From CAYPEL01 sp036479985 (GTDB lineage: Bacteria; Pseudomonadota; Gammaproteobacteria; DSM-19610): a stretch of 64,000 nucleotides of DNA. How positions within the stretch are numbered: position 1 is the stretch's first letter; each line of letters begins with the position of its first letter. The position numbers and the translations under genes are program-made. This document shows, piece after piece, positions 24,987 to 34,574 of the stretch. The notes under the pieces were generated by a model. It had not been told where the DNA came from, ran no database searches, and worked only from the letters and a program-made list of their open reading frames with translations. Location: positions 868,001 to 932,000 of the forward strand of contig CBDDAF010000003.1 in the NCBI GenBank assembly GCA_965224815.1. Direction: 5' to 3'.

Positions 24987-26153
24987 TCATGCAAAGACCT
25001 GCACGGCGAGCACACCCGGTATTGACTGGAGGCGAGTGACGCAATCTTCGCAAACATCCCCTTCTACATCCACCAGCGAATACGCCAGATCAGCTTGTGA
25101 TTTATTGATCATATCGACAATATTCAGACCAGAATCTGCAAGGGCCGTGGAAATCTGCCCCAACATATTCGGAATATTTTCATTAACAACCGCAATGCGG
25201 TGTCCACCATTTCGCTTCATGTACACTTTGGGGAAATTGACCGAATTACGAATGTTGCCATTTTCCAGGTAATCACTAACTTGATCAGCAACCATAATCG
25301 CACAATTGTCTTCAGCTTCTTTGGTCGATGCCCCCAGGTGCGGCAAAGTGACTACTTTCGAATGCCCTTTCAACAGATTTGAAGGGAAATCGGAAACATA
25401 GGCACCGACCTTACCATTCTCTAGCGATTCAATGACCGCTTGATCGTCAATAATACCATTGCGCGCAAAATTCAATAAGACAACACCGTCTTTCATCAGG
25501 CTCAAACGTTGTGCATTAATCATGTTACGAGTGGCATCAATCAAAGGCACATGAAAAGTGACAAAATCCACCTGACCCAACAGGTCATCGACACTCGCGG
25601 CCTGCTGTACATCCGCTTCCATCTGCCAGGCACTCTGCACTGTAATTTGCGGATCGAATCCAATAACTTTCATACCTAATGAGTGCGCAGCATTGGCGAC
25701 TTGAACACCAATGGCACCTAAACCGATAACCCCCAGTGTTCTGCCCGGCAATTCAAAACCGACATATTTCTTTTTACCGGCCTCGACTTGTTTATTAAGT
25801 TCAGCGTCATTTCCTGAAACATTACGCGCATATTCCCATGCCTGACAAATATTACGCGCCGCCAGCAACATACCTGCAATTACCAGTTCTTTTACCGCAT
25901 TGGCATTCGCGCCGGGGGCATTAAATACCGGAATACCGCGCTTGCTCATTTCCGCAACTGGAATATTGTTGACACCGGCACCCGCACGCCCGATGGCTTT
26001 TATCGATTCCGGGATGTCCATTTCGTGCATATTATGGGAACGCACCAGAACGGCATCTGGATGCTGTATTTCAGATGCAATCTCGTACTTGTCACGCGGT
26101 AAACGCTCCAGCCCTTCAACCGATATATTATTTAATGTCAAAATTTTATACAT
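24987..26153 (-). CDS. serA: D-3-phosphoglycerate dehydrogenase-like protein with ACT domain
   Basis: 388 residues from the ATG at 26153 (GGA 6-8 bases upstream). A longer frame to 26204 would overlap the end of serC and adds a non-homologous N-terminus. The dinucleotide motif is GRTLGVIGLGAIGVQVANAA. The catalytic triad is seen in LLNFARNGIIDDQAV (Arg), an Asp/Glu downstream and the His in VVTLPHLGASTKEAEDNC. The C-terminal IAVVNENIPNMLGQISTALADSGLNIVDMINKS is an ACT domain. It is shorter than Escherichia coli SerA and of the type often clustered with serC. First step of serine synthesis is the expected role. Confidence 0.9.
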   Translation of the reverse strand: MYKILTLNNISVEGLERLPRDKYEIASEIQHPDAVLVRSHNMHEMDIPESIKAIGRAGAGVNNIPVAEMSKRGIPVFNAPGANANAVKELVIAGMLLAARNICQAWEYARNVSGNDAELNKQVEAGKKKYVGFELPGRTLGVIGLGAIGVQVANAAHSLGMKVIGFDPQITVQSAWQMEADVQQAASVDDLLGQVDFVTFHVPLIDATRNMINAQRLSLMKDGVVLLNFARNGIIDDQAVIESLENGKVGAYVSDFPSNLLKGHSKVVTLPHLGASTKEAEDNCAIMVADQVSDYLENGNIRNSVNFPKVYMKRNGGHRIAVVNENIPNMLGQISTALADSGLNIVDMINKSQADLAYSLVDVEGDVCEDCVTRLQSIPGVLAVQVFA

Positions 26154-26166
26154 ACTTGATCCAGTT

Positions 26167-27249
26167 TTAACCACGCCGCTTTTCGAAATCTGCCATGAGG
26201 CCAATCAAGGCATCGACACCCGCTTCCGGCATGGCATTATAAATACTTGCACGCATACCGCCGACTGAACGATGGCCTTTCAGAGTGATCAGACCAGCGT
26301 CTGATGCTTCGCTGAGAAAATCACCATCCAGTTCTGGATTTGCCAGCGTAAATGGGACATTCATCCAGGAACGGGAATCTTTCTGAACCGGGTTGGCATA
26401 AAAACCCGACTCATCAATCGCCGCATATAACTTACTGGCTTTGCGTTCATTAATTTTAGCCATCGCCTGTAGCCCACCCTGGTCTTTCAACCACTTAAAA
26501 ACCAGACCTGCCAAATACCAGCCAAAGGTTGGCGGCGTGTTATACATAGAGTCATTGTCGGCATGTGTTTTGTAATCGAACATGACCGGGGCCTTACTAT
26601 CAGCCTGGCCGATCAAATCATCGCGCACGATGACTACGGTCAGTCCTGCAGGCCCAATGTTTTTCTGCGCGCCGGCATAAATCACACCAAAACGGCTGAC
26701 ATCAATCGGTCGCGATAAAATCGTCGATGACATATCGGCAACGAGCGGGATATCGCCGGTATCCGGCACAAAAGGAAATTCAACACCACCGATGGTTTCA
26801 TTCGGTGTGTAGTGGACATAAGCAGCATCTTTATTTAACGACCAGCCATCAAATGCTGGCGCTGAAGTAAATTTATCGGCTTCCGATGTGGCAGCAACGT
26901 TTACATCACAGAATCGTTTTGCTTCGGCAATGGCTTTTTTTGACCAGGCGCCGGTATTGGTATAGTCCGCTGACTTTTTTCCACGCAGCAAGTTAATCGG
27001 CACCATTGCAAACTGGCTGGATGCCCCGCCCTGCAGGAACAGAACTTTGTAGTTTTCAGGTATGGCCATCAAGTCGCGCAGATCAGCCTCGGCCTGTTCT
27101 GCAATTGACATAAACTGTTTACCGCGATGACTCATTTCCATGACTGACATGCCGCAGCCATGCCAGTCAGTTATTTCTGATTTTGCGCGTTCAAGTACTT
27201 CAGCGGGAATTACAGCTGGTCCAGCGCTGAAGTTATAGATTTGTGTCAT
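26167..27249 (-). CDS. serC: Phosphoserine aminotransferase
   Basis: 360 residues. IYNFSAGPAVIPAEVLERAK is the canonical start, GCGMSVMEMSHRGKQF the substrate-binding motif, LFLQGGASSQFAMVPINLL the PLP-phosphate loop, and VIYAGAQKNIGPAGLTVVIV holds the Schiff-base Lys. The C-terminal SVGGMRASIYNAMPEAGVDAL is fully conserved. Converts 3-phosphohydroxypyruvate to phosphoserine and also serves pyridoxal phosphate synthesis. Directly precedes serA on the mRNA with a short gap, and follows gyrA across a family B half repeat. Confidence 0.98.
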   Translation of the reverse strand: MTQIYNFSAGPAVIPAEVLERAKSEITDWHGCGMSVMEMSHRGKQFMSIAEQAEADLRDLMAIPENYKVLFLQGGASSQFAMVPINLLRGKKSADYTNTGAWSKKAIAEAKRFCDVNVAATSEADKFTSAPAFDGWSLNKDAAYVHYTPNETIGGVEFPFVPDTGDIPLVADMSSTILSRPIDVSRFGVIYAGAQKNIGPAGLTVVIVRDDLIGQADSKAPVMFDYKTHADNDSMYNTPPTFGWYLAGLVFKWLKDQGGLQAMAKINERKASKLYAAIDESGFYANPVQKDSRSWMNVPFTLANPELDGDFLSEASDAGLITLKGHRSVGGMRASIYNAMPEAGVDALIGLMADFEKRRG

Positions 27250-27308
27250 TAATTACTTTCTCCAATGACTATTAACTGAAATGAAAACGGCTCTTTCTAA
27301 GATAACCA

Positions 27309-27335
27309 CCCCCTCCCCCTGAGGGGGAGGGGACG
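27309..27335. repeat. Half copy of repeat family B, copy 3
   Basis: Only the terminal palindrome CCCCTCCCCCTGAGGGGGAG with GGGACG is present, matching the right end of copies 2 and 4. Between serC and gyrA. Confidence 0.8.
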
Positions 27336-27408
27336 TTTTGTTCTTGGTTTTTGGGGATTCAAAAGACGCTGACTCTATAGACTGCAATCAAACATTTAAC
27401 GCCGAAAC

Positions 27409-29979
27409 TTATTCAGTTACTTCAGTATCGTCGTCATCACCCTCATCATCCTGCTCTTCGACAATCCGCTCCAACCCGACCAGTTTTTGTTCGCTTTGCA
27501 GTTTAATCAAGCGCACGCCCTGGGTATTTCGACCTTGTACTGAAACCTCGTTTACACGGGTACGCACCAGAGTGCCACCGCCACTGATCAGCATAATTTC
27601 ATCATCATCATTGACCAGCACAGAACCAACCACCTTGCCGTTACGTTCGGAACCTTGTATTGAAATCACACCCTGTCCACCACGTTTATGTGATGGGTAG
27701 TCTGTCAGCTTGGTGCGCTTGCCATAACCATTCTCGGTAGCCGTTAACACGGTACCTTCATCAGAAATAATCAGCGCTATAACCTGCTGATCTTTCTGCA
27801 GGCGAATACCACGCACGCCACAGGCTGTACGGCCCATAGGCCGGACTTCGGATTCATTAAACCGGATCGCCTTGCCGGCATTACTGAACAACATGACATC
27901 ACGTTCACCGTTAGTTACTGAGACATCGATCAGGAAATCGTCCTCGCGTAAATCAACGGCAATAATGCCATTTGTACGTGGCCGGGAGAATTCTGTTAGC
28001 GCAGTTTTCTTGACTGTTCCAGCAGACGTAGCCATAAACACATAGTCTGTTTCGGTAAATTCACGCACCGGTAATATAGCATTGATACGCTCACCCGCTT
28101 CAAGCGGCAGCAGATTCACTAGCGGTTTACCGCGCGCAGTTCTACCCGCCTGTGGCAATTGATAGACCTTTAACCAATAAACCTTGCCTCGGCTTGAGAA
28201 ACACAAAATCGTGTCGTGCGTACTGGCGATAAACAATTTGTCGACAAAATCTTCTTCCTTGACCTTGGTTGCAGTTTTACCACGCCCACCACGCCGTTGT
28301 GCCCCGTAATCGGATAATGGCTGCGATTTCGCATAACCCGCATGCGATAGGGTTACGACCACATCTTCTTCTGTTATCAGGTCTTCCATCGACAGATCAA
28401 GATGGTCAATATTTATTTCTGTACGCCGCTCATCGCCAAATTGATCACGAATTTCTTCGAGCTCTTCACGTATGACGTCCATCAGGCGATCAGGATTATT
28501 AAGAATAGTTAGCAGCTCGTCGATGCGGTCAATGATTTCTTTGTACTCATCGATAATCTTGCCCTGTTCAAGACCGGTTAACTGGTGCAGACGCAGTTCA
28601 AGAATAGCCTGTGCCTGTGCTTCAGATAGTTTGTAAAACTTACCTTGATAACCTTGCTCGGTCGGCAGACCATCCGGACGCGATGCCTCGGCACCCGCAC
28701 GGCCCAGCAATTCTGCAACCAGGCCGGGAACCCAATCGCGCTTAACCAATTCTTCCCGCGCCTCAGCACGGCTTTTCGACGCCTTGATCAAGGCAATCAC
28801 TTCATCAATATTGGCCAGCGCAACTGCCAGCCCTTCCAACACGTGACCACGTTCACGCGCCTTGCGCAGATTAAATACCGTTCTGCGGGTAACCACCTCA
28901 CTGCGATGACGAATGAAAGCGTCCAGTATCTGTTTCAGATTCAACAATCGCGGCTGTGAATCGACCAACGCCACCATGTTGATACCAAACACACTTTGCA
29001 ATTGAGTGTGTTTGTATAAATTATTAATTAACACATCCGGGACTTCACCGCGCTTGAGATCGATAACAATCCGCATGCCGTCTTTATCGGACTCATCACG
29101 CAAGCCTTGCGCCGCAATACCATCGATCTTTTTATCCCGAACCAGTTCGGCAATCTTTTCAATCAAGCGGGCTTTATTAACCTGATACGGCAGTTCGGTA
29201 ATGATGATCGACTGCTTGCTACCCTCTTCGCCTTCAACATGGCTGCGAGCACGCATATGCACGCGGCCACGACCGGTTAGATAAGCTTCCTGAATGCCGC
29301 GCACGCCGTTGATGATGCCCGCCGTCGGGAAATCCGGGCCGGGAATAATCTCCATCAACGCCTTGATATCCAGCTCCGGCGTATCGATCAGCGCAATACA
29401 ACCATTAATAATTTCAGTCAGGTTATGCGGCGGTATATTGGTTGCCATCCCCACCGCAATACCGGTCGAACCATTGACCAGCAGGTTGGGGACGCGGGCC
29501 GGAAAGACAGTGGGTTCAGATTCGGACTCATCGTAGTTAGAAATGAAGTCGACAGTTTCCTTGTCCAGATCGGCAAGCATTTGATGCGCAATTTTTGACA
29601 TGCGCACTTCGGTGTAACGCATGGCTGCGGGTGAATCACCGTCGACTGAACCAAAGTTGCCTTGCCCATCGACCAGCATATAACGCAGCGAAAAAGGCTG
29701 TGCCATTCGCACGATAGTATCGTACACCGCAGTATCACCATGCGGATGGTACTTACCGATGACATCACCGACGATACGCGCAGATTTCTTATAAGGTTTA
29801 TTGTAGTCATTACCCAGGACATTCATTGCGTACAACACGCGGCGATGCACAGGTTTTAAGCCGTCGCGCACATCGGGTAATGCACGGCCGACGATGACAC
29901 TCATCGCGTATGCAAGATACGACTCACGCATCTCGTCTTCCAGATTAACCGGGAGAATTTCTTTTGCGAAATCGGCCAT
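27409..29979 (-). CDS. gyrA: DNA gyrase subunit A
   Basis: 856 residues. The winged-helix breakage-reunion domain has the quinolone region KYHPHGDTAVYDTIVRMAQ with Thr83 and Asp87 (the natural wild-type pair of Pseudomonas), and the active-site Tyr122 in MRYTEVRMSKIAHQM. The coiled tower and C-gate follow. The C-terminal beta-pinwheel begins with the GyrA box QRRGGRGK. The acidic tail EEQDDEGDDDDTEVTE is usual. With GyrB it introduces negative supercoils using ATP. The sequence shows no quinolone-resistance substitution at 83/87. The 174 bases upstream to mtnA hold no recognised feature. Confidence 0.99.
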   Translation of the reverse strand: MADFAKEILPVNLEDEMRESYLAYAMSVIVGRALPDVRDGLKPVHRRVLYAMNVLGNDYNKPYKKSARIVGDVIGKYHPHGDTAVYDTIVRMAQPFSLRYMLVDGQGNFGSVDGDSPAAMRYTEVRMSKIAHQMLADLDKETVDFISNYDESESEPTVFPARVPNLLVNGSTGIAVGMATNIPPHNLTEIINGCIALIDTPELDIKALMEIIPGPDFPTAGIINGVRGIQEAYLTGRGRVHMRARSHVEGEEGSKQSIIITELPYQVNKARLIEKIAELVRDKKIDGIAAQGLRDESDKDGMRIVIDLKRGEVPDVLINNLYKHTQLQSVFGINMVALVDSQPRLLNLKQILDAFIRHRSEVVTRRTVFNLRKARERGHVLEGLAVALANIDEVIALIKASKSRAEAREELVKRDWVPGLVAELLGRAGAEASRPDGLPTEQGYQGKFYKLSEAQAQAILELRLHQLTGLEQGKIIDEYKEIIDRIDELLTILNNPDRLMDVIREELEEIRDQFGDERRTEINIDHLDLSMEDLITEEDVVVTLSHAGYAKSQPLSDYGAQRRGGRGKTATKVKEEDFVDKLFIASTHDTILCFSSRGKVYWLKVYQLPQAGRTARGKPLVNLLPLEAGERINAILPVREFTETDYVFMATSAGTVKKTALTEFSRPRTNGIIAVDLREDDFLIDVSVTNGERDVMLFSNAGKAIRFNESEVRPMGRTACGVRGIRLQKDQQVIALIISDEGTVLTATENGYGKRTKLTDYPSHKRGGQGVISIQGSERNGKVVGSVLVNDDDEIMLISGGGTLVRTRVNEVSVQGRNTQGVRLIKLQSEQKLVGLERIVEEQDDEGDDDDTEVTE

Positions 29980-30153
29980 GTATGTCTCTAGTCAGGTGGT
30001 TTTGATGATGGATTCAAGCTTCAATCCAGCGTCTCAGCGCACTCAGAAAAAGCCGCGCTGCGTAAAAAGGGAATCATAGCACAGACCCCTCCCCCACTGC
30101 ATTAGAATGATCGTTGCTGAGAATGCGTCTCAGGTGGCCTGAAGTCGGCCCCG

Positions 30154-31206
30154 TCAATTTTCTGTCGACATCATTTCAGCCATCTTTTCGGTAGTCGGCT
30201 GAAGTACGACACCCCGCTCTGTAACGATGGCATCGACCAGTTCGGCAGGTGTGATATCGAAAGCAGGATTCCAGGCGCGTGCACCCTTCGCCGCGACCGG
30301 CTGCGAAGCCAACTCAAGAATTTCCTGTTCGGCACGTGTTTCGATGGGAATATCTTCACCGGTCACGGCATTCATATCTACCGTCGAGCACGGTGCTGCC
30401 ACAATAAACTTAACACCGTGATAACGCGCCGCAACCGCTGCACTGTAGGTACCGATCTTATTCGCCACATCGCCGTTGGCAGCAATGCGATCAGATCCCA
30501 CCACTACATACTGCACCTTGCCAGATTTCATCAAATGCGCGGCTGCACCATCCGTCAACAGTGTCACCGGAATGTTATCCTTGAGTAATTCCCAGGCGGT
30601 CAGCCGGGCACCTTGTAACCAGGGCCGGGTTTCATCCGCATAGACTTGCGTCAACTTGCCACCCGACCAGGCAGAGCGAATCACGCCCAGTGCAGTGCCA
30701 TATCCACCGGTAGCCAATGCGCCTGCATTACAATGTGTCAACACACCACTGTCCGGCTCGATCAAGCTGGCACCCAACTCACCCATCTTATGATTAGCCG
30801 CAATATCTGCCGCATGTATAGCCTTGGCCTCTGCCAGCAACTCAGCTTCCGGGTCCGTCTCAATTTTGTCCGCCAGCTTACGCATGCGCTGAATGGCCCA
30901 GTACAGGTTGACCGCAGTTGGCCGGGCGGCGAGCAGCTGATCTAAATCTTTGTTAAACCGGCCACGCCAATCATCAGGCGACTGCTTAAACCGACCGCGT
31001 GCCGATAATACGGCAGCATAGGCAGCGGTAATACCAATCGCTGGCGCACCTCGGACAACCATATCCTGGATCGCATCAGCAACCGAAGCACTGTCATCAA
31101 AGGTTAAATATTTTTCCACCCTGGGCAAGATTCGCTGATCCAGCAGGCGTAACTGTCCATCAGACCACACAATGGCCTGAATCGAATCAAATTCAGATTG
31201 AGTCAT
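30154..31206 (-). CDS. mtnA: S-methyl-5-thioribose-1-phosphate isomerase
   Basis: 350 residues from the ATG at 31206; a TTG at 31224 gives six extra residues and is less likely. RGAPAIGITAAYAAVLSARG is the substrate loop, VLTHCNAGALATGGYGTALGVIRSA holds the catalytic Cys (HCNAGALAT), and VVVGSDRIAANGDVANKIGTY the conserved Asp (GADRIAANGD-like). Isomerises MTR-1-P to MTRu-1-P in methionine salvage. It lies between gyrA and the methylthioadenosine deaminase gene mtaD, with an OmpA-like gene inserted, similar to the Pseudomonas gyrA-mtnA-mtaD-ubiG order. Transcribed opposite to mtaD. Confidence 0.96.
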   Translation of the reverse strand: MTQSEFDSIQAIVWSDGQLRLLDQRILPRVEKYLTFDDSASVADAIQDMVVRGAPAIGITAAYAAVLSARGRFKQSPDDWRGRFNKDLDQLLAARPTAVNLYWAIQRMRKLADKIETDPEAELLAEAKAIHAADIAANHKMGELGASLIEPDSGVLTHCNAGALATGGYGTALGVIRSAWSGGKLTQVYADETRPWLQGARLTAWELLKDNIPVTLLTDGAAAHLMKSGKVQYVVVGSDRIAANGDVANKIGTYSAAVAARYHGVKFIVAAPCSTVDMNAVTGEDIPIETRAEQEILELASQPVAAKGARAWNPAFDITPAELVDAIVTERGVVLQPTTEKMAEMMSTEN

Positions 31207-31305
31207 GTTTAACGGCCCTACCAACCGTTGTCGTTTTTTTCATACACTTTTGAGATTAGTTGTTGCTTTTTTATGAAAAGTATTCTTTAATTAAGGCTAT
31301 AGCTA

Positions 31306-31320
31306 TGTGGACTTTTCACA
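31306..31320. promoter_or_regulatory. Near match to the TGTGAA-N3-TTCACA palindrome
   Basis: TGTGGACTTTTCACA differs by one arm base from the exact 15-mer at 55787 and 60120. It sits 24 bases before the OmpA-like start codon. It may be chance; listed because the same motif recurs elsewhere. Confidence 0.25.
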
Positions 31321-31344
31321 ACAATGCCTCGAAGGAGAGACATC

Positions 31345-31986
31345 ATGACAACATCTGCCCGGTCTGTTGCACTGACTTTTGGCTGTTTCAGCCTGGTCGC
31401 TTCATTTTCAATTCTAGCGCATGACGCTAGTAAGGGTGACAACAATTACTCGGGTGACGGTAGCAAACACCTGATCACCGACGGTTATGGCAATTGCGTT
31501 CGCCTTGGCACTGGCGAAAAAGGCGCAACCTGCGGTGAAGTAGCGAAAGCACCTGAACCAGAACCCGCTCCAGAAACTGCAGCCGTAGAAACACCCGCTC
31601 CAGAACCTGCTGTACCCCAGACAATTACCAAGTCTGTATCCCTGGGTGCTGGCGCCCTGTTCGACCTTAATAAGGCAACATTGAAATCTGCCGGTCAAGC
31701 AGAACTCGACCAACTGGCTAACGATCTTGGCAAACTGACATCGATTGAAAGTATTGCTGTTGTTGGTCACACAGACAGCACTGGTGCCGCTTCTTACAAT
31801 CAGAGCTTATCAGAAAAACGTGCAAATTCTGTTAAAGATTACCTGATTGGTAAAGGCGTTGACCCAGCGCTGATGAGTGCATCCGGCATGGGTGAAACAA
31901 AGCCTATTGCTGATAACAAAACCCGTGATGGCCGTTCACAAAATCGCCGCGTGGAAATCACCATTGATGGTACCAGTGTAGAATAA
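31345..31986 (+). CDS. OmpA family outer-membrane/peptidoglycan-binding protein
   Basis: 213 residues from the ATG at 31345, selected because AAGGAG lies about 9 bases upstream; the ATG at 31324 precedes that ribosome-binding site. A signal peptide (MTTSARSVALTFGCFSLVASFSILA) is followed by a short region with a conserved Cys pair (NCVRLGTGEKGATCGEV), a Pro/Glu-rich linker, and an OmpA C-terminal domain (SLGAGALFDLNKATLKSAGQAELDQLA ... VVGHTDSTGAASYNQSLSEKRANSVKDYL ... GMGETKPIADNKTRDGRSQNRRVEI). TDxxGxxxxNxxLSxxRAxxV is the diaminopimelate-binding signature. No beta-barrel precedes it, so it is a periplasmic OmpA-domain protein. A strong terminator follows. Confidence 0.93.
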   Translation: MTTSARSVALTFGCFSLVASFSILAHDASKGDNNYSGDGSKHLITDGYGNCVRLGTGEKGATCGEVAKAPEPEPAPETAAVETPAPEPAVPQTITKSVSLGAGALFDLNKATLKSAGQAELDQLANDLGKLTSIESIAVVGHTDSTGAASYNQSLSEKRANSVKDYLIGKGVDPALMSASGMGETKPIADNKTRDGRSQNRRVEITIDGTSVE

Positions 31987-32021
31987 AACACGTCTCTCTT
32001 TATTAAAGACGCGTTACAATC

Positions 32022-32057
32022 AAACGGCAGTGACACCTTGTGTCACTGCCGTTTTTT
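32022..32057 (+). terminator. Rho-independent terminator after the OmpA-like gene
   Basis: AAACGGCAGTGACAC pairs perfectly with GTGTCACTGCCGTTT around a CTT loop, followed by TTT. Textbook structure 36 bases past the stop codon; ends just before mtaD. Confidence 0.92.
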
Positions 32058-32071
32058 ATTAGGGAACTGCC

Positions 32072-33391
32072 ATGCCCACAACTGATACGCTGATTCATGC
32101 AAGCCGGGTAATTCCGGTTGAACCTGACCCCATGCTAGTGCTGGAGAATCACAGTATTGCAATCAGCGATGGCCGCATTAAAGCCATACTGCCCGAAACA
32201 GAAGCACGGCAAAACTGGCAAGCAAAAAATATTGTTGAGTTGCCCACGCACGCAGTTATTCCTGGCCTCATCAACACCCACACACACGCCGCCATGTCAT
32301 TGTTACGTGGACTCGCAGATGACCTGCCATTAATGGAGTGGCTCGAAAAACACATCTGGCCTGCTGAACAAAAATGGGTCAACGAACAGTTTGTCCATGA
32401 TGGAACGCAGCTGGCCATTGCCGAAATGCTGCGCAGTGGCACTACCTGTTTTAATGACATGTATTTTTTTCCGGAAACCACGGCACGCGTAGCAGCTGCG
32501 GCAGGTATGCGTACCACGGTTGGCTTGATTTTGCTCGACTTTCCAACTGCCTATGCAGACAGCCCAGAACACTATATAACCAAGGGTCTGGCGCTCCACG
32601 ATGAACACAAACATCACCCTTTAATTCAAACTGCATTTGCACCGCATGCACCCTACACGGTTTCTGACGAGCCCTTACAACGGGTACGCATACTGGCTGA
32701 CGAACTGGATATTCCAATCCACATTCACTTGCATGAAACACAAACTGAAATTGAACAAAGCATAGCGCAGTTTGGCGTCCGGCCACTACAACGGCTCAAA
32801 CAACTGGGACTTGCGGCACCGGGGTTACTCGCCGTCCACATGACGCAACTCGAAGACAGCGAAATTCATCAGCTCGCTGAAGACGGCGTACAGGTAGTGC
32901 ACTGTCCGGAATCCAATCTGAAACTGGCCAGCGGTTTCTGCCCGGCACAACAATTACTCGACGCTGGCGTCAATGTCGCACTGGGAACTGACGGCACCGC
33001 GAGTAATAATGATCTGGACATGCTGGGTGAAATGCGCACCGCTGCCTTGTTGGCCAAAGCGGTACATAAGAATGCCAGCGCCCTGCCCGCACAACAGGCA
33101 CTACGCATGGCCACGATCAATGGTGCACGCGCGTTAGGCATTGCCGATCAAACCGGTTCTATCGAAACCGGTAAATGGGCAGATCTCTGCGCCATCGATC
33201 TTAATACCCTTGAGACCAGTCCAAATTATGAAACTGTCTCCTTGATTGTCTATGCGGCCAGCCGTTCTCAAGTCAGTGATGTATGGGTAGCGGGTCAGCA
33301 GTTGTTAAAGAATCGTGAACTGACAACCCTGGATAAGGATGAGATTCTGGATAAGTCGCGTCAATGGCAGATGCGTATTCATGCAGAATAA
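32072..33391 (+). CDS. mtaD: 5-methylthioadenosine / S-adenosylhomocysteine deaminase
   Basis: 439 residues, amidohydrolase fold. INTHTHAAMSLLRGLADDLPL holds the HxH metal pair, IPIHIHLHETQTEIEQ the next His and substrate Glu, VVHCPESNLKLASG another conserved block, and VALGTDGTASNNDLDMLGEMR the metal-binding Asp. The N-terminal region is typical of TRZ/ATZ hydrolases. Deaminates MTA to methylthioinosine, the route known from Pseudomonas methionine salvage, or SAH. Adjacent to mtnA (divergent) and ubiG, the pseudomonad arrangement. Confidence 0.93.
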   Translation: MPTTDTLIHASRVIPVEPDPMLVLENHSIAISDGRIKAILPETEARQNWQAKNIVELPTHAVIPGLINTHTHAAMSLLRGLADDLPLMEWLEKHIWPAEQKWVNEQFVHDGTQLAIAEMLRSGTTCFNDMYFFPETTARVAAAAGMRTTVGLILLDFPTAYADSPEHYITKGLALHDEHKHHPLIQTAFAPHAPYTVSDEPLQRVRILADELDIPIHIHLHETQTEIEQSIAQFGVRPLQRLKQLGLAAPGLLAVHMTQLEDSEIHQLAEDGVQVVHCPESNLKLASGFCPAQQLLDAGVNVALGTDGTASNNDLDMLGEMRTAALLAKAVHKNASALPAQQALRMATINGARALGIADQTGSIETGKWADLCAIDLNTLETSPNYETVSLIVYAASRSQVSDVWVAGQQLLKNRELTTLDKDEILDKSRQWQMRIHAE

Positions 33392-33452
33392 TTAGTCGCG
33401 GAAGCACACGGAAAAATCCTTTTTAAACTAAAAAAACATTGCTGCCCCATAG

Positions 33453-33555
33453 CCCCCTCTCCCTCCGGGAGAGGGTTGGGGAGAGGGGATCTAATTAAAG
33501 GAACTTGTCTGATTTTACCCCCTCTCCCTGTCCCTCCCCCTGTGGGTGAGGGGAC
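33453..33555. repeat. Inverted repeat family B, copy 4
   Basis: CCCCTCTCCCTCCGGGAGAG with GGTTGGGGAGAGGGGATC on the left; CCCCTCTCCCTGTCCCTCCC and TGTGGGTGAGGGGACGATC on the right. Fills most of the mtaD-ubiG gap; the remaining 130 bases before the ubiG start show no clear signal. Confidence 0.85.
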
Positions 33556-33685
33556 GATCTTTTCAATGCCAGTGAAGTATTTTATTTTGCCGTGTTCTTC
33601 CGTAGATTCCGTAGCTAAATAAACCCATACTCACACACCAACATCTTCCTTGCTTACCCACCACCACCCCGGTATCTTTAAATCC

Positions 33686-34408
33686 ATGAACACCAACACA
33701 CACAATGTTGATTACGCCGAGATCAACAAATTCGAAGAACTCGCATCCCGCTGGTGGGACCCAAACAGCGAGTTCAAACCGCTCCACGAAATCAATCCGT
33801 TACGCGTTGACTACATTAATAAAAATGCATCACTGGATGGAAAAACCGTTCTGGATGTCGGTTGTGGCGGTGGTTTACTGACTGAAGCCATGGCGTTAAA
33901 AGGTGCGCAGGTCACCGGTATCGATATGGGGGAAGCACCGCTCAAGGTTGCACGACTGCACCAGCACGAATCCGGCGTTGAAGTGGATTACCAGAAAATT
34001 ACGGCTGAGCAATTTGCCGAACAACAACCAGAAAGCTTTGATATTGTCACCTGCATGGAAATGCTGGAACACGTACCCGATCCTGCATCTGTCATTACCG
34101 CCTGTGCACAGCTTGTAAAACCGGGCGGCCAATTATTTTTCTCAACCATTAACCGTAATCCGAAATCTTACCTGTTCGCCATTATCGGCGCTGAATATAT
34201 TTTACGTTTGCTGCCCAGGGGCACGCATGAATACAGCAAGTTTATACGGCCCTCCGAACTTGAGCGCTGGTCCCGAAAAGCCGGGCTGGAAGTACAGGAC
34301 ATTACAGGTATGAGTTATAACCCGCTAACCACGACATACAGTTTGGGCCGGGATGTTGATGTGAATTACCTGGCCTGGTTTAGTAAAAACCAGGAAACCT
34401 CAAATTAG
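33686..34408 (+). CDS. ubiG: Ubiquinone biosynthesis O-methyltransferase
   Basis: 240 residues from the ATG at 33686 (MNTNTHNVDYAEINKFEELASRWWDPNSEF). An upstream ATG at 33650 adds 12 residues not seen in the family. Motif I is VLDVGCGGGLLTEAMALKGAQVTGIDM, motif II DIVTCMEMLEHVPDPASVI, motif III LVKPGGQLFFSTINRNPKSYL, and the C-terminal GTHEYSKFIRPSELERW segment is characteristic of UbiG. Performs both O-methylations of ubiquinone synthesis at the inner face of the membrane. Followed by mupP and then yciK as in Pseudomonas. Confidence 0.97.
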   Translation: MNTNTHNVDYAEINKFEELASRWWDPNSEFKPLHEINPLRVDYINKNASLDGKTVLDVGCGGGLLTEAMALKGAQVTGIDMGEAPLKVARLHQHESGVEVDYQKITAEQFAEQQPESFDIVTCMEMLEHVPDPASVITACAQLVKPGGQLFFSTINRNPKSYLFAIIGAEYILRLLPRGTHEYSKFIRPSELERWSRKAGLEVQDITGMSYNPLTTTYSLGRDVDVNYLAWFSKNQETSN

Positions 34409-34431
34409 CGCCTGTCCATCAACACCGGTAT

Positions 34432-34530
34432 TTTTCTCGCAAAGGCGCAAAGCACGCCAAGACAGACTATTAATAGACTATTAAAACGATCAGTTAATAC
34501 TTTGCGTGCTCTGCGTCTTTGCGAGAGTTT
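34432..34530. repeat. Inverted repeat family C, copy 2
   Basis: TTTTTCTCGCAAAGGCGCAA at the left pairs with TGCGTCTTTGCGAGAGTTT at the right, with inner arms GCACGCCAAG- and CTTTGCGTGC-like sequence. Flanked by short repeats CTGTCCATCAACA and TGGATGGACA. Between ubiG and mupP. Confidence 0.8.
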
Positions 34531-34574
34531 ATTGTTTATGGATGGACACTAATTAATCAGAGGTACCCTATTAC

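Noticed and set aside
24987..26204. serA start at 26204
   Set aside because: It would run into the end of serC; ATG at 26153 fits the family N-terminus.
27409..29979. Quinolone-resistance mutation in gyrA
   Set aside because: Thr83 and Asp87 are the natural residues in pseudomonad-type gyrases.
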